A stretch of 64,000 nucleotides of DNA, taken from an uncultured Roseburia sp. (GTDB lineage: Bacteria > Bacillota > Clostridia > Lachnospirales > Lachnospiraceae). Below are positions 8,865 through 18,074 of the stretch, in pieces. How positions within the stretch are numbered: the stretch's first letter is position 1; each line of letters opens with the position of its first letter. Made by a program: the position numbers and the translations under genes. The stretch is from NCBI GenBank assembly GCA_947383215.1, contig CANDCP010000005.1, forward strand, positions 51,152 through 115,151, written 5' to 3'. The notes beneath the pieces were generated by a model. That model searched no databases. It was given only the letters and a program-made list of their open reading frames with translations, and had not been told where the DNA came from.

Positions 8865-9239
8865 ATGAGCCAGGATTTAAAAAAGCAGTTGGAAGAAAAC
8901 GGGGCGGACGTTAACGGAACCCTAAAGCGCTTTATGAATAATGACGCAATCTATATGAAGTTTATTATGAAATTTTTGGAAGATAAAAATTTCGACGGCG
9001 TAAACGAGAATCTGCAAAAGGGTGATTACGAGGCGCTTTTTCACAGCGTTCACACGTTAAAAGGCGTTACGGCAAATCTGGGGCTTGATCCAATCAGCGC
9101 GGTTGCCGCGCAGATGTCGGATTTGCTGCGGAATAAACAGCCGCAGGAAATAGACGTCGAAAAGCTGGAGGAGCTTAGAGATCAGCTGGAGGAAGCGTAT
9201 ACCCGTTTTGTCAATATCCTGAGAGAAAATAAGCAGTAA
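8865..9239 (+). CDS. Stand-alone histidine phosphotransfer (Hpt) protein
   Basis: A 124-residue cytoplasmic protein made of a single Hpt four-helix domain. The phosphorylatable histidine is His63 in SVHTLKGVTANLGL. Such proteins carry a phosphoryl group between receiver domains in multistep relays. It is the first gene of the chemosensory/c-di-GMP block and is followed by a REC-HD-GYP gene, so it could connect the PAS kinase downstream with the receiver proteins; that wiring is inferred. A ribosome site (GAAAGAAGGG) precedes the ATG. Confidence 0.9.
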   Translation: MSQDLKKQLEENGADVNGTLKRFMNNDAIYMKFIMKFLEDKNFDGVNENLQKGDYEALFHSVHTLKGVTANLGLDPISAVAAQMSDLLRNKQPQEIDVEKLEELRDQLEEAYTRFVNILRENKQ

Positions 9240-9322
9240 TCAATTGACATTTTTATTGAAAAATGGTAAGTTAGATGATGAGAAATATGAATGATCGGAC
9301 GAAGAAATGTTGAGGAGATGCC

Positions 9323-10405
9323 ATGGATAAGCAGCAGATATTGATTGTTGACGATGAAGAAGTAAACCGCGTGATACTTAAAGGCGTATTTCAGGATGAA
9401 TATGAGATTCTTGAGGCTCCAAATGGTCAGGAGGCGACCGTTCAGATTGAGAATCATCAGAATATTGTCTTGATTTTATTGGATGTGGTCATGCCCGTTA
9501 TGGACGGCTTCGGCGTATTGGAGTATATGAAGAAGCATGATCTGTTGGAGAAGATCCCTGTTATCCTGATTACGGGAGAGACGGTTCAGGACAGCGACGA
9601 CCAGGCGTATACATACGGTGTGGCGGATGTCATGCATAAGCCGTTTTATCCTCATATTGTCAGGCGAAGAGGAAAAAACATTATTGAACTGTACCAGAAC
9701 AAGCACAACATGGAGCGCCGCCTGAAAGAGCAGGAAGAGGCCATCATGGCGAAGGAGAAGAAGATTCGCGAGAGCAACGAATTTATGATCGACGCGCTCA
9801 GCTCAGTTGTGGAATTCCGAAGCCTGGAGACGGGGGAGCATGTAAGGCGTATTAAGTATTTTACCAGAATTATGTTGAAATATCTGATGAAGTATTTCCC
9901 GAAATACGGGCTGACGGAGGCGCAGGTCGATGCGATTGCAAGAGCGTCTGCCCTGCATGATATCGGAAAAATCGGAATACCGGACGCTATTTTGTTAAAG
10001 CCGGGAAGATTGACGGCAGATGAATTTGAGGTCATGAAAACCCACACGACAATCGGATGCGAGGTGCTGGAGAAGTTTCATGCGGATCAGACGGATGAGT
10101 TTTATCGATATTGCTATGAGATTTGTCGTTATCACCATGAGAGATGGGACGGAAACGGATATCCGGATCATTTGGTAGGGGAGGAGATACCTATCAGTGC
10201 ACAGATCGTTGCCATTGCAGATGTTTATGATGCGCTGGTGAGCCCTAGAGTATATAAGAGCGCGTATGCAAATAATATTGCGTATGAAATGATCATGAAG
10301 GGTGAGTGCGGTGAGTTTTCGCCGGACGTGTTAGAGTGCTTCGGGCTTGCCAAGGAGGATTTTTTCAACATTGTAGAAGTGATAAAGATGTTTGACTTTT
10401 CGTAA
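9323..10405 (+). CDS. Response regulator with an HD-GYP c-di-GMP phosphodiesterase domain
   Basis: RpfG-type protein: REC domain (about 1-125; DDEE pocket, Asp54 in LLDVVMPVMDG, KPF lysine), a short coiled linker, and an HD-GYP domain (about 155-350). The metal and active-site residues all look present: GEHVRRI, the HD pair at 212-213 (LHDIGKIGIPD), MKTHT, YHHERWDGNGYP and IADVYDAL. It should hydrolyse c-di-GMP (directly or via pGpG) under receiver control. The gene starts at an ATG with a GGAG ribosome site and ends in front of a hairpin terminator. Confidence 0.93.
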   Translation: MDKQQILIVDDEEVNRVILKGVFQDEYEILEAPNGQEATVQIENHQNIVLILLDVVMPVMDGFGVLEYMKKHDLLEKIPVILITGETVQDSDDQAYTYGVADVMHKPFYPHIVRRRGKNIIELYQNKHNMERRLKEQEEAIMAKEKKIRESNEFMIDALSSVVEFRSLETGEHVRRIKYFTRIMLKYLMKYFPKYGLTEAQVDAIARASALHDIGKIGIPDAILLKPGRLTADEFEVMKTHTTIGCEVLEKFHADQTDEFYRYCYEICRYHHERWDGNGYPDHLVGEEIPISAQIVAIADVYDALVSPRVYKSAYANNIAYEMIMKGECGEFSPDVLECFGLAKEDFFNIVEVIKMFDFS

Positions 10406-10422
10406 TGTTTGTGACATATGGC

Positions 10423-10465
10423 GGGCAGCAAAAAAAATGTGGAGTTTTTGTTGCCCTTCTTTTTG
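10423..10465 (+). terminator. Hairpin terminator after the HD-GYP gene
   Basis: GGGCAGCAAAAA (10423-10434) pairs with TTTTTGTTGCCC (10445-10456) with one wobble, followed by TTCTTTTTG. It would end, or reduce read-through of, the Hpt/HD-GYP transcript. No strong promoter is visible between it and the next gene, so partial read-through is likely. Confidence 0.65.
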
Positions 10466-10517
10466 TTAAATTCTGTAAAACAGGAAGCGTTTTTGCCTGT
10501 ATCAGAGGAGGGGTATT

Positions 10518-11948
10518 GTGGAGCGGGATGATGGCGGTCTGTTTTTAGTCAACGATGCGCTGGAGATGATTCTGATATTTGACCGGATGGGGAAGATATC
10601 GTATGCCAACACTGCGGCGGAGACAAAATTGGAATATGGAAGCGAGCTGTGCGGAAAAAATATATGCGATATTTTCCCGAATGATTTTCGGAAGGATGGG
10701 GAAAGCTTTGAGACAAATTATCGGTTTGGCGGCGAGATACAAAACCTTATGGCATACCGCAAAAATCTGACCTGTTTTCCGGTTGAAGTCAAGATGGACA
10801 GCAGGACGGATAACGGAACATACGTCTGTATGGCGAACGATGCGCTTGAGAAGGAGCATCTCGGAAGGGAAATTGCGCAGGTAAAGAAAGAAGCGCAACA
10901 GGCGCTGAAGGTAAAGTCGGAGTTTGTCGCAAACGTGACGCACGAGTTGCGGACGCCGGTAAACGGGGTGCTCGGCAATGTCAGAGAATTGCTCGACGTG
11001 GAGACGGACGGACAAAAAATGAAGACGCTGCGGACCATAGAGCGCTGTTGCGGCGATATGAATAAGATTATCAATAATATTTTGGATTTTTCCAAGCTGG
11101 AAGCGGGGAAGTTTGCGTTAGAGCCGCGGAAGTTTCATGTTCGGGATATGCTAGATTATGTGAAGGCAAACCATATGGGCAAAATTACCGAAAAAGGGCT
11201 GGAATTTTTTATGACGGTGTCGCCGCAGGTGCCGGAATATATTATCGGCGACGAGCTGCGGATTGTGCAGATTCTCAATAACCTGTTATCGAATGCGCTA
11301 AAATTTACCGCGGTCGGAAAAGTTACGGTCGAGGTGCTTAAGACGGCGCAGGTGAATGACCGGATTGAGCTGTTTTTTATCGTAATCGATTCCGGAATCG
11401 GCATTGATAAGGCCGATCAGGATAAGCTGTTTCAGAGCTTTTCACAGGTGGATGCGTCCATTTCCAGGAAATATGGCGGGACGGGGCTCGGATTGAATAT
11501 CTGTAAGCAGCTGGTCGAGCTGATGGGCGGAAGGATTGAGGTAGACAGTGAGAAGGGCCGGGGAAGTATTTTTTCCTTTTCCATATGGGTTTCCGTCACG
11601 GAGGAGGAGGCAAAGGCTTCATCGGAGACAGACGCTGTCAGAACGTATTCTTTTGTCGGCGACAGAGCGGAGCTTTCGTCAGACGCGCAGGAGGAAGACG
11701 CCAAAAAATATGGAACGCCGAAAAATCAGGAAGCGCTTTCCAAAAATTTATCAAAGCTGATATTATGCGTCGAAATGGAAAACTGGGAAAAAGCCGAAAT
11801 GTTTATGGATATGATAAGGCAGTTGACACAGGGAGCGCCGCGCGAGGTGGGCCGTGTGATCCTGAAGCTAAAGATGGCGGTTCAGAAGGAAAATTACGAA
11901 AAGGTGACGGCGGGATTTGAGGAGCTAAAAACGCTTTTGCAGGGGTAA
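10518..11948 (+). CDS. Cytoplasmic PAS-domain sensor histidine kinase
   Basis: Soluble histidine kinase of 476 residues with no membrane segment. PAS-like sensor about 8-110; HisKA with His142 in NVTHELRTPVNGVLG; HATPase with N box NNLLSNALKF, G1 DSGIGIDKADQ and G2 GGTGLGLNICK. About 110 residues follow the kinase. They include a helical tail (KLILCVEMENWEKAEMFMDM and onward) that looks like a decayed Hpt domain without an obvious phospho-acceptor His. GTG start with GAGGAGGGG ribosome site. It sits between two REC-HD-GYP genes, which are its most likely partners. Confidence 0.9.
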   Translation: MERDDGGLFLVNDALEMILIFDRMGKISYANTAAETKLEYGSELCGKNICDIFPNDFRKDGESFETNYRFGGEIQNLMAYRKNLTCFPVEVKMDSRTDNGTYVCMANDALEKEHLGREIAQVKKEAQQALKVKSEFVANVTHELRTPVNGVLGNVRELLDVETDGQKMKTLRTIERCCGDMNKIINNILDFSKLEAGKFALEPRKFHVRDMLDYVKANHMGKITEKGLEFFMTVSPQVPEYIIGDELRIVQILNNLLSNALKFTAVGKVTVEVLKTAQVNDRIELFFIVIDSGIGIDKADQDKLFQSFSQVDASISRKYGGTGLGLNICKQLVELMGGRIEVDSEKGRGSIFSFSIWVSVTEEEAKASSETDAVRTYSFVGDRAELSSDAQEEDAKKYGTPKNQEALSKNLSKLILCVEMENWEKAEMFMDMIRQLTQGAPREVGRVILKLKMAVQKENYEKVTAGFEELKTLLQG

Positions 11949-11960
11949 GGAGGTATACGG

Positions 11961-13022
11961 ATGGATCACAGTAAGGTGAGCGCGGACGGTAAGACGATTC
12001 TTATTGTAGATGACGTGGAAGTAAACAGGGTGATTCTCGAGGAGATCATAAAAGATATGAATTGCAGTCCCGTTTTGGCAAAGGACGGGGAGGAAGCGCT
12101 TGAAAAGGTCAAAGCCTGTCTGCCGCAGCTGATTTTGACGGATATTTCTATGCCGGGCATGAACGGATATGAACTCTGCAAAAGTTTAAAGGAGAGCGAG
12201 AAGACAAGAAATATTCCGGTGATTTTTATTTCCGCGTTTGACGCCCCGCAGGATATCGTTGAGGGATTTTCCATCGGAGGCGCGGATTATATTACGAAGC
12301 CGTTTATACCGGAAGAGATCCAGGCGCGCGTGGGCGTTCATCTTCGGCTTTATGAGATGCACAGAGAGCTTATGGAGATGAACAGGAGACTTCAGATTTC
12401 TGTCAGCGAGCAGTTAAAGCAGATGGAGCAGGAGAAAAAGAATATATTGTATGCGCTTGCGGATATTGCGGCGCAGAATTCTCTGTATGACAAAGCGTAT
12501 GTCAAGCGTGTGGGGGACAACTGCAGAATACTGGCGACCGGAATGCAGCTGTCTTTGGCATTTGAAGAGAAAGTTTCGGACACTTATATCGACACGATAG
12601 AGCTGGCGGCCCCCCTTTGCGATATCGGAAATATCGGGGTTTCCAAAGAAATTCTGCAAAAGGAGGGGGAGCTTACGGAGGAGGAAACTCTGGCGATGCA
12701 AAGCCATACCAGTATCGGCGCCAAGCTGTTGAGCGATCTTCACGGAAGCAGTGATTACAATGATTTTATCAGAATCTCTATCGAGATTGCCAATTATCAC
12801 CATGAAAACTGGGACGGAAGCGGCTATCCGAAGGGGTTAAAGCGGGATGAGATACCGCTCGCGGCGCAGATTGTGTCTCTTGTTAACGGATACTGTTTTC
12901 TGACCGGAAAGGAAGGAAAAAGCAGGGAAGAGGCGCTTGCCATCATGAGAGACGAGGCGGGCGTAAAGTATAATCCCGATATTTTCGAAATATGCTGTAA
13001 AATATCACGTCAGCTGTGCTGA
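11961..13022 (+). CDS. Response regulator with a degenerate HD-GYP domain
   Basis: Same architecture as the gene at 9323: REC (about 8-128, with VDDVEVNR, LTDISMPGMNGYEL, KPF) and an HD-GYP-like domain (about 155-350). Key metal ligands are replaced: the first His (GEHVRR in the intact copy) aligns with LYDKAYVKRV; the HD pair is Cys220-Asp221 (APLCDIGNIGV); and the last Asp (IADVYDAL) is LVNGYCFL. HHENWDGSGYP and QSHTSIG are kept. It is probably not an active phosphodiesterase and may instead bind c-di-GMP or a protein partner. AGGAGG ribosome site and 12-base gap from the kinase gene, so same operon. Confidence 0.9.
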   Translation: MDHSKVSADGKTILIVDDVEVNRVILEEIIKDMNCSPVLAKDGEEALEKVKACLPQLILTDISMPGMNGYELCKSLKESEKTRNIPVIFISAFDAPQDIVEGFSIGGADYITKPFIPEEIQARVGVHLRLYEMHRELMEMNRRLQISVSEQLKQMEQEKKNILYALADIAAQNSLYDKAYVKRVGDNCRILATGMQLSLAFEEKVSDTYIDTIELAAPLCDIGNIGVSKEILQKEGELTEEETLAMQSHTSIGAKLLSDLHGSSDYNDFIRISIEIANYHHENWDGSGYPKGLKRDEIPLAAQIVSLVNGYCFLTGKEGKSREEALAIMRDEAGVKYNPDIFEICCKISRQLC

Positions 13023-13064
13023 CAGATAATCTGACATCATAATTTGGACGGGAGGATGAAGGTT

Positions 13065-13880
13065 TTGATCACAGATGAGGAGTTTTCAAGAATTGCCGTA
13101 TATATGAAACGAAATTACGGCATAGACATGAGCCAGAAAAAGGTGATTGTAAACGGAAGGCTGGAGAAACGGGTCAGGGAGGGCGGCTGGAAGAATTTTA
13201 ATGAGTTTATGGATGCGGTTGAGAGCGGGGAATCGGATGAACCAAGAAAGCTTTTGGTAAACCAGCTGACGACGAACCATACATATTTTATGCGGGAATT
13301 TGAACATTTTGAATATTTTAAGCAGGTGGTTCTGCCGTGGCTTCGAGTCAGGGAGAGCCGGAAAAAGGATCTTCGTATCTGGTGCGGCGCGGCGTCTACG
13401 GGCGAGGAGCCCTATATGATCGCCATGGTTTTGGCCGATTTTTTCGGACTGGAGCGCAATGAGTGGGATACGAAGGTTTTGGCCACGGATATTTCCACGA
13501 AAGTTTTGCAAAAGGCGGTGGAAGGAATATACAACAGCGAACAGCTGGAAAATCTTCCGCAGTCATGGAAACGGCACTTTTTTTCGTCGATTGGAGGGGG
13601 CAGTCAGTATAAGGTAAAGGATGAACTGAAAAACGAGGTTATCTTCCGCCAATTCAATCTGATGAATCCTTTTCCGTTTAAAAGAAAAATGCATACTATA
13701 TTTTTGCGGAATGTTATGATATACTTTGATGATAGGACGAAGCATGAGCTGCTTCGAAAGATATACGATATTTTAGAACCGGGAGGATATCTTTTTATAG
13801 GGACGACGGAGACCCTTGATCGGAATGAGGTTCCATTCCAGATTATTCAGCCGTCAATATTCAGAAAGAAGGAAGGATGA
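13065..13880 (+). CDS. cheR: Chemotaxis protein methyltransferase CheR
   Basis: SAM-dependent enzyme that methylates glutamates on chemoreceptors. Seen: N-terminal helical domain, SAM-binding WCGAASTGEEPYMIAM, and the CheR signature LRNVMIYFDDRTK near the C-terminus. Start choice: an in-frame TTG at 13044 has no ribosome site and the ATG at 13056 is flush against GGGAGG (13050-13055), while TTG at 13065 is 9 bases from GGGAGG and gives MITDEEF, the usual CheR beginning. The longer starts remain possible. It is followed after 7 bases by cheB. Confidence 0.92.
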   Translation: MITDEEFSRIAVYMKRNYGIDMSQKKVIVNGRLEKRVREGGWKNFNEFMDAVESGESDEPRKLLVNQLTTNHTYFMREFEHFEYFKQVVLPWLRVRESRKKDLRIWCGAASTGEEPYMIAMVLADFFGLERNEWDTKVLATDISTKVLQKAVEGIYNSEQLENLPQSWKRHFFSSIGGGSQYKVKDELKNEVIFRQFNLMNPFPFKRKMHTIFLRNVMIYFDDRTKHELLRKIYDILEPGGYLFIGTTETLDRNEVPFQIIQPSIFRKKEG

Positions 13881-13887
13881 TGAATAT

Positions 13888-14919
13888 ATGCGCCCGATAA
13901 GGGTTTTAATCGTAGAAGATTCCATAGTGTTTCGGGAATTGTTAGTGCAGAATTTAAGCAGAGATCCGGCCATACAGGTCGTGGCGACGGCAAAAGATCC
14001 GTTTGAGGCGAGGGACGCTATTTTAGAGCATAAGCCGGATGTTATGACATTGGATGTAGAGCTTCCGAGAATGAGCGGGATCGAGTTTTTGCGAAAATTG
14101 ATGCCGCAGTATCCGCTTCCGGTCGTCGTGATCAGTTCTCTGAGCGATAAGGTATTTGACGCTTTAAACGCGGGAGCCGTAGACTTTGTGGCAAAGCCCG
14201 CGGTGACAAGCCGGCCGCAGCTGGAGGATTTTATCAGAAACGAGCTTCTGGTAAAAATTAAGATTGCCTCCACGGCGAAGATCAGCAACATTAAGAAGAC
14301 GGTTATGATGCAGGGACAGCATCAGCTTGCCTCGGTGAAAGGAAATAATCTGCTTGTGGCGATCGGGGCGTCCACCGGGGGTACGGAGGCAATCTTTGCC
14401 GTGGCGAAGGAGCTTGGGACAGATATACCGGGAATTGTCGTAGTACAGCATATGCCGGCCGGATTTACCGAAATGTACGCGAAAAGGTTGAATGACCAGT
14501 GCCGTATTCAGGTAAAGGAAGCGAAAACCGGAGATCGGGTTATGCCGGGAACGATGTTGATTGCTCCGGGAGGAGATATGCATATGCATCTCGTGAAAGT
14601 AAACGGGGTTTATCAGGTAGAATGCAAACGGGGACCGAAGGTAAACGGACACTGCCCGTCTGTGGACGTGTTGTTCGATTCCGTCGCAAAGGTGGCCGGT
14701 TCCAGCGCGGTGGGTATTATCTTGACCGGAATGGGCGGAGACGGCGCCAAAGGGCTGCTTGCAATGAGGCAGGCGGGAGCGAGGACGATCGGTCAGGACG
14801 AGTCGACCTGCGTAGTGTATGGAATGCCAAAGGTGGCATATGATCTGGGTGCGGTAGAGTATCAGGAAAAACTATCGGATATACCGAACCGGACATATGC
14901 GCTATTAAATAAAATATAA
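13888..14919 (+). CDS. cheB: Chemotaxis response regulator / protein-glutamate methylesterase CheB
   Basis: Removes methyl groups from MCPs and can deamidate receptor glutamines. REC domain about 1-125 (VEDS pocket, phospho-acceptor Asp56 in LDVELPRMSG, KPA). The methylesterase domain is about 150-343, with catalytic Ser162 in GASTGGTEAI, His in VVQHMPAGF and Asp in LTGMGGDGAKGL. The frame is open further upstream into cheR, but ATG 13888 has a GGAAGG site 11 bases before it and gives MRPIRVLIVEDS, a normal start. Confidence 0.95.
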   Translation: MRPIRVLIVEDSIVFRELLVQNLSRDPAIQVVATAKDPFEARDAILEHKPDVMTLDVELPRMSGIEFLRKLMPQYPLPVVVISSLSDKVFDALNAGAVDFVAKPAVTSRPQLEDFIRNELLVKIKIASTAKISNIKKTVMMQGQHQLASVKGNNLLVAIGASTGGTEAIFAVAKELGTDIPGIVVVQHMPAGFTEMYAKRLNDQCRIQVKEAKTGDRVMPGTMLIAPGGDMHMHLVKVNGVYQVECKRGPKVNGHCPSVDVLFDSVAKVAGSSAVGIILTGMGGDGAKGLLAMRQAGARTIGQDESTCVVYGMPKVAYDLGAVEYQEKLSDIPNRTYALLNKI

Positions 14920-14931
14920 AGGAGAAAGGAA

Positions 14932-15324
14932 ATGAAGATTCTACTGGCAGAAGATGATTTTGTAACAAGGAAGTTTATGATGAATTTCCTGGCAAAGTAC
15001 GGTGAATGCGACGTGACCGTAGATGGAATGGAAGCGGTCGACGCATTTATGATGGCTTTGGAGGATGGAGAGCCTTACGATTTGGTGTGTCTTGATATTA
15101 TGATGCCGGTTATGGACGGATATCAGGCGCTTATGGGGATTCGAAATCTTGAAAAGGAAAGGAATATTCCGCAGGAGAAGGCGGTGAAGATTATCATGAC
15201 CACAGCCCTGAATGAAGAGGGAAATGTCAAAATGGCGTTTGAACTGGGCTGTACCGTATATTCCGGTAAGCCGATTGACCAGGGACGGTTTGAGCAGGCA
15301 TTGAAAAAGCTGAATCTGGTTTAA
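14932..15324 (+). CDS. Single-domain CheY-like response regulator
   Basis: A 130-residue receiver with no output domain. Acid pocket AEDD near the N-terminus, phospho-acceptor Asp55 in LDIMMPVMDGYQA, switch Thr in MTTA, and conserved Lys in SGKPI. Such proteins diffuse from CheA to a target (flagellar switch, pilus motor or phosphate sink). The sequence does not show which target applies here. AGGAGAAAGG ribosome site; between cheB and cheA. Confidence 0.92.
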   Translation: MKILLAEDDFVTRKFMMNFLAKYGECDVTVDGMEAVDAFMMALEDGEPYDLVCLDIMMPVMDGYQALMGIRNLEKERNIPQEKAVKIIMTTALNEEGNVKMAFELGCTVYSGKPIDQGRFEQALKKLNLV

Positions 15325-15365
15325 CCAAAGAACAAATTAGAATATGCATAAAAAAGGAGAAGAAT

Positions 15366-17501
15366 ATGGCTGAGGAATTTAGTACAGACGGCATGCTGGA
15401 CATGTATTTGTTTGAAAATGAACAACTGCTTGAACAGCTTCAGGAGCGTGTTCTGGAACAAAAGGATGCGGAATGCTTTGACGAAGACAGCATAAACGAG
15501 ATATTCAGAACGATGCATACCATTAAGGGCTCCTCAGGTATTATGATGTTTGATAACATAACAGCCGTGTCACATAAGCTTGAGGATATCTTTTACTATT
15601 TGAGAGAGTCCCATCCTGAAAATGTACCGCATTTGGATTTGGTAGAGCATGTGCTGGAGGTGGAGGATTTTATTTCCAGTGAGATGGAAAAAATTCGAAA
15701 CGGCGATCCGGTAGACGGCGACGCCACCGATATCATAGCGAATCTTGACAAATTTTTGAATTTGATCAAAGGGGATGTAAAGAAAAAGGGAGAGAAGCTG
15801 CCTGAGAATGTGCACGAGGAGCCGAAGCAGTTTTATATTGCGCCTGTGGCCGGCAGCGACAGCCGGTTTTATAAAATTTACATCACGTTCTACCCGGAGA
15901 CAGAGATGGCGAACGTACATGCATATAAAAGCGTTTATGCATTAAAAGAAGTTGCCGAAGATATGCTGTATTCTCCGGAAGATATTATTTCGGATGAGAG
16001 CAGCGCGGAGACAATATTAAAAGACGGTTTCCGGCTTCTACTGCAGACAAAGAAGAGTGAGGAAGAGCTTCGGGAACTGATTGGCATCGGTTATGACATC
16101 AAGCAGGTTGATATCTTTGAATGCAAGGCGGATGAATTTTTGCGCGGCTTTGATTTTGGCGGATCGGATGTCCAGATTGATCTCGAGTCCAGCGTCGAGG
16201 ATATTGAGGCGCGCACATCGGAGCAGGAGGAGAGCCAAAAGCCAAAAGGACAGATGGCGCCGGGAGATTTCGTCGTCAAATCCAAAGAGCCCGGAAAACA
16301 GAAAAAACTTGCAAAAGAAAAAGGCAAGGCGGAGAAAGCTTCGTTTATCAGCGTAAATATCAGTAAAATGGATCAGCTTATGGATTTGATCGGCGAGCTT
16401 GTTATCGCAGAATCCGTAGTGCTGCAAAACCAGGATTTAAAGGTGCCGGGGCTTAACTTAAACAGCTTTAATAAAGCGGCCGCCCAGCTCTCAAAAATTT
16501 CCACGGATTTGCAGAACGTAATTATGTCTATGCGAATGGTTCCGCTGACAAATACTTTCCAGAAGATGAACCGGATTGTGTTTGACGTATCCAGAAAGCT
16601 CGGGAAGAATATTGAGTTTGAGATGAACGGAGAGCAGACGGAGGTTGATAAGAATATTATCGAGCATATCTCCGATCCGCTGATGCATCTTGTGCGAAAC
16701 GCGGTGGATCACGGAATTGAAACGAATGAAGAGCGGGCTGAGAGCGGGAAAAAAGAAAAGGGGAAAGTTACGTTGTCGGCCAAGACGGAAGCGGGAAAGG
16801 TGTGGATCAGCGTTTCGGATAACGGAAAGGGCCTTGACCGCACAAAGATTTTAGAGAAAGCAAAGAAACAGGGCTTGCTGGATGAAGGAAAGCCGGAAAC
16901 CGCTTATACGGATAAAGAGGTTTACCAGTTTATTACGCTGCCGGGATTTTCCACGAATGAGCAGATTACGGAGTATTCGGGACGAGGCGTAGGTATGGAC
17001 GTCGTAGTGCAGAATATTCAGTCTATCGGCGGAGCGCTCGATATTGAGAGTACGCCGGGATTTGGCAGTACCATGAGTTTAAAAATTCCGCTGACGCTTG
17101 CGATTATCGACGGAATTGTGATGGAGACGGGAACATCCTCCTTTGTTCTGGAAGCGGGGGTAATCAAAGAATTTGTCAGCGTAAAAGAAGATATGATGAT
17201 TCACGAGCCCGGCGGAGACGAATTTGTTATGATCCGCGGCGAGTGTTTCCCGGTGCTTCGCCTCGGCAAGTGGTATGGGTTAAAAGAATTTAAGGAATCA
17301 GTTGAAGACGGGATGATGTTGATACTTGAGGTTGAGGATAAGAAAATATGCCTCTTTGTCGACAAGCTGATCGGTCAGCAGGAAATTGTTGTGAAGCCGA
17401 TTCCGTCATATATCAAAAAAGTAAAAGGTTTGTCCGGTTGTACGCAGCTTGGCGACGGAAGTATAGCTTTGATTCTAGATCCTGGCGGATTATTGGAATA
17501 A
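15366..17501 (+). CDS. cheA: Chemotaxis histidine kinase CheA
   Basis: Central kinase of the chemosensory array, 711 residues. P1 Hpt domain with His51 (MHTIKGSSGIMMF); a ferredoxin-like CheY/CheB-docking (P2) region about 155-280; charged linker rich in Lys/Glu (about 285-325); P3 dimerisation about 330-395; P4 HATPase about 395-560 with HLVRNAVDHGIE, VSDNGKGLD and GRGVGMDVV; P5 CheW-like domain to the end. Every catalytic element is intact. It is preceded by AAGGAGAAG and followed after 27 bases by cheW. Confidence 0.96.
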   Translation: MAEEFSTDGMLDMYLFENEQLLEQLQERVLEQKDAECFDEDSINEIFRTMHTIKGSSGIMMFDNITAVSHKLEDIFYYLRESHPENVPHLDLVEHVLEVEDFISSEMEKIRNGDPVDGDATDIIANLDKFLNLIKGDVKKKGEKLPENVHEEPKQFYIAPVAGSDSRFYKIYITFYPETEMANVHAYKSVYALKEVAEDMLYSPEDIISDESSAETILKDGFRLLLQTKKSEEELRELIGIGYDIKQVDIFECKADEFLRGFDFGGSDVQIDLESSVEDIEARTSEQEESQKPKGQMAPGDFVVKSKEPGKQKKLAKEKGKAEKASFISVNISKMDQLMDLIGELVIAESVVLQNQDLKVPGLNLNSFNKAAAQLSKISTDLQNVIMSMRMVPLTNTFQKMNRIVFDVSRKLGKNIEFEMNGEQTEVDKNIIEHISDPLMHLVRNAVDHGIETNEERAESGKKEKGKVTLSAKTEAGKVWISVSDNGKGLDRTKILEKAKKQGLLDEGKPETAYTDKEVYQFITLPGFSTNEQITEYSGRGVGMDVVVQNIQSIGGALDIESTPGFGSTMSLKIPLTLAIIDGIVMETGTSSFVLEAGVIKEFVSVKEDMMIHEPGGDEFVMIRGECFPVLRLGKWYGLKEFKESVEDGMMLILEVEDKKICLFVDKLIGQQEIVVKPIPSYIKKVKGLSGCTQLGDGSIALILDPGGLLE

Positions 17502-17528
17502 AATTATAGAAAGGAACGGGATATACTT

Positions 17529-18074
17529 ATGGGTGAAAAAAGCGATTTGAAGAAGAAGACAAAAAAAACCCAGGCTGCTTCAAATGAGCACGACGCGCAG
17601 AAAGGTAAGTACATGACCTTTAAGTCAGGCAACGAGTGTTTCGGGCTGAAGATCCAGTATGTGAATGAAATTATCCAGTTTCAGGCTGTGACGGCGGTAC
17701 CTGAAACGGAAGATTACATTAAGGGTCTGATTAACCTTCGAGGGAAGGTTATTCCGGTTATTGATGTGCGGCTTCGATTTAAACAGGAACCGTTTGAGTA
17801 CAACGACAGAACCTGTATTATGGTCATCAGCGTGAAGTCTACTGTGGTGGGGCTTGTCATTGACAAAATCGCAGAGGTAGTTGAAATTAAAGAAGAAAAT
17901 ATACTGCCGCCGCCAACCATCGGACGCGTGGAGAAAATGCACCATAAATATGTGTATGGTATCGGTAAGGTTGGAGATTCTGTAAAATTGCTGTTAGATC
18001 CCGATAAACTTTTGAATGACGAAGATTTATCGGTTGCTGAGTTGGCAAATGATTCAAATATTGATGAAGAATGA
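17529..18074 (+). CDS. cheW: Chemotaxis coupling protein CheW
   Basis: SH3-like adaptor that links CheA to chemoreceptors at the membrane. 181 residues, with a Lys-rich N-terminal extension (about 25 residues) before the CheW fold. It has the family signature [21 protein letters not shown] (given here as its core only: [16 protein letters not shown]) and a conserved VVDKI-type strand ([12 protein letters not shown]). Its stop overlaps the first possible start of the MCP gene as ATGA. Confidence 0.95.
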   Translation: MGEKSDLKKKTKKTQAASNEHDAQKGKYMTFKSGNECFGLKIQYVNEIIQFQAVTAVPETEDYIKGLINLRGKVIPVIDVRLRFKQEPFEYNDRTCIMVISVKSTVVGLVIDKIAEVVEIKEENILPPPTIGRVEKMHHKYVYGIGKVGDSVKLLLDPDKLLNDEDLSVAELANDSNIDEE

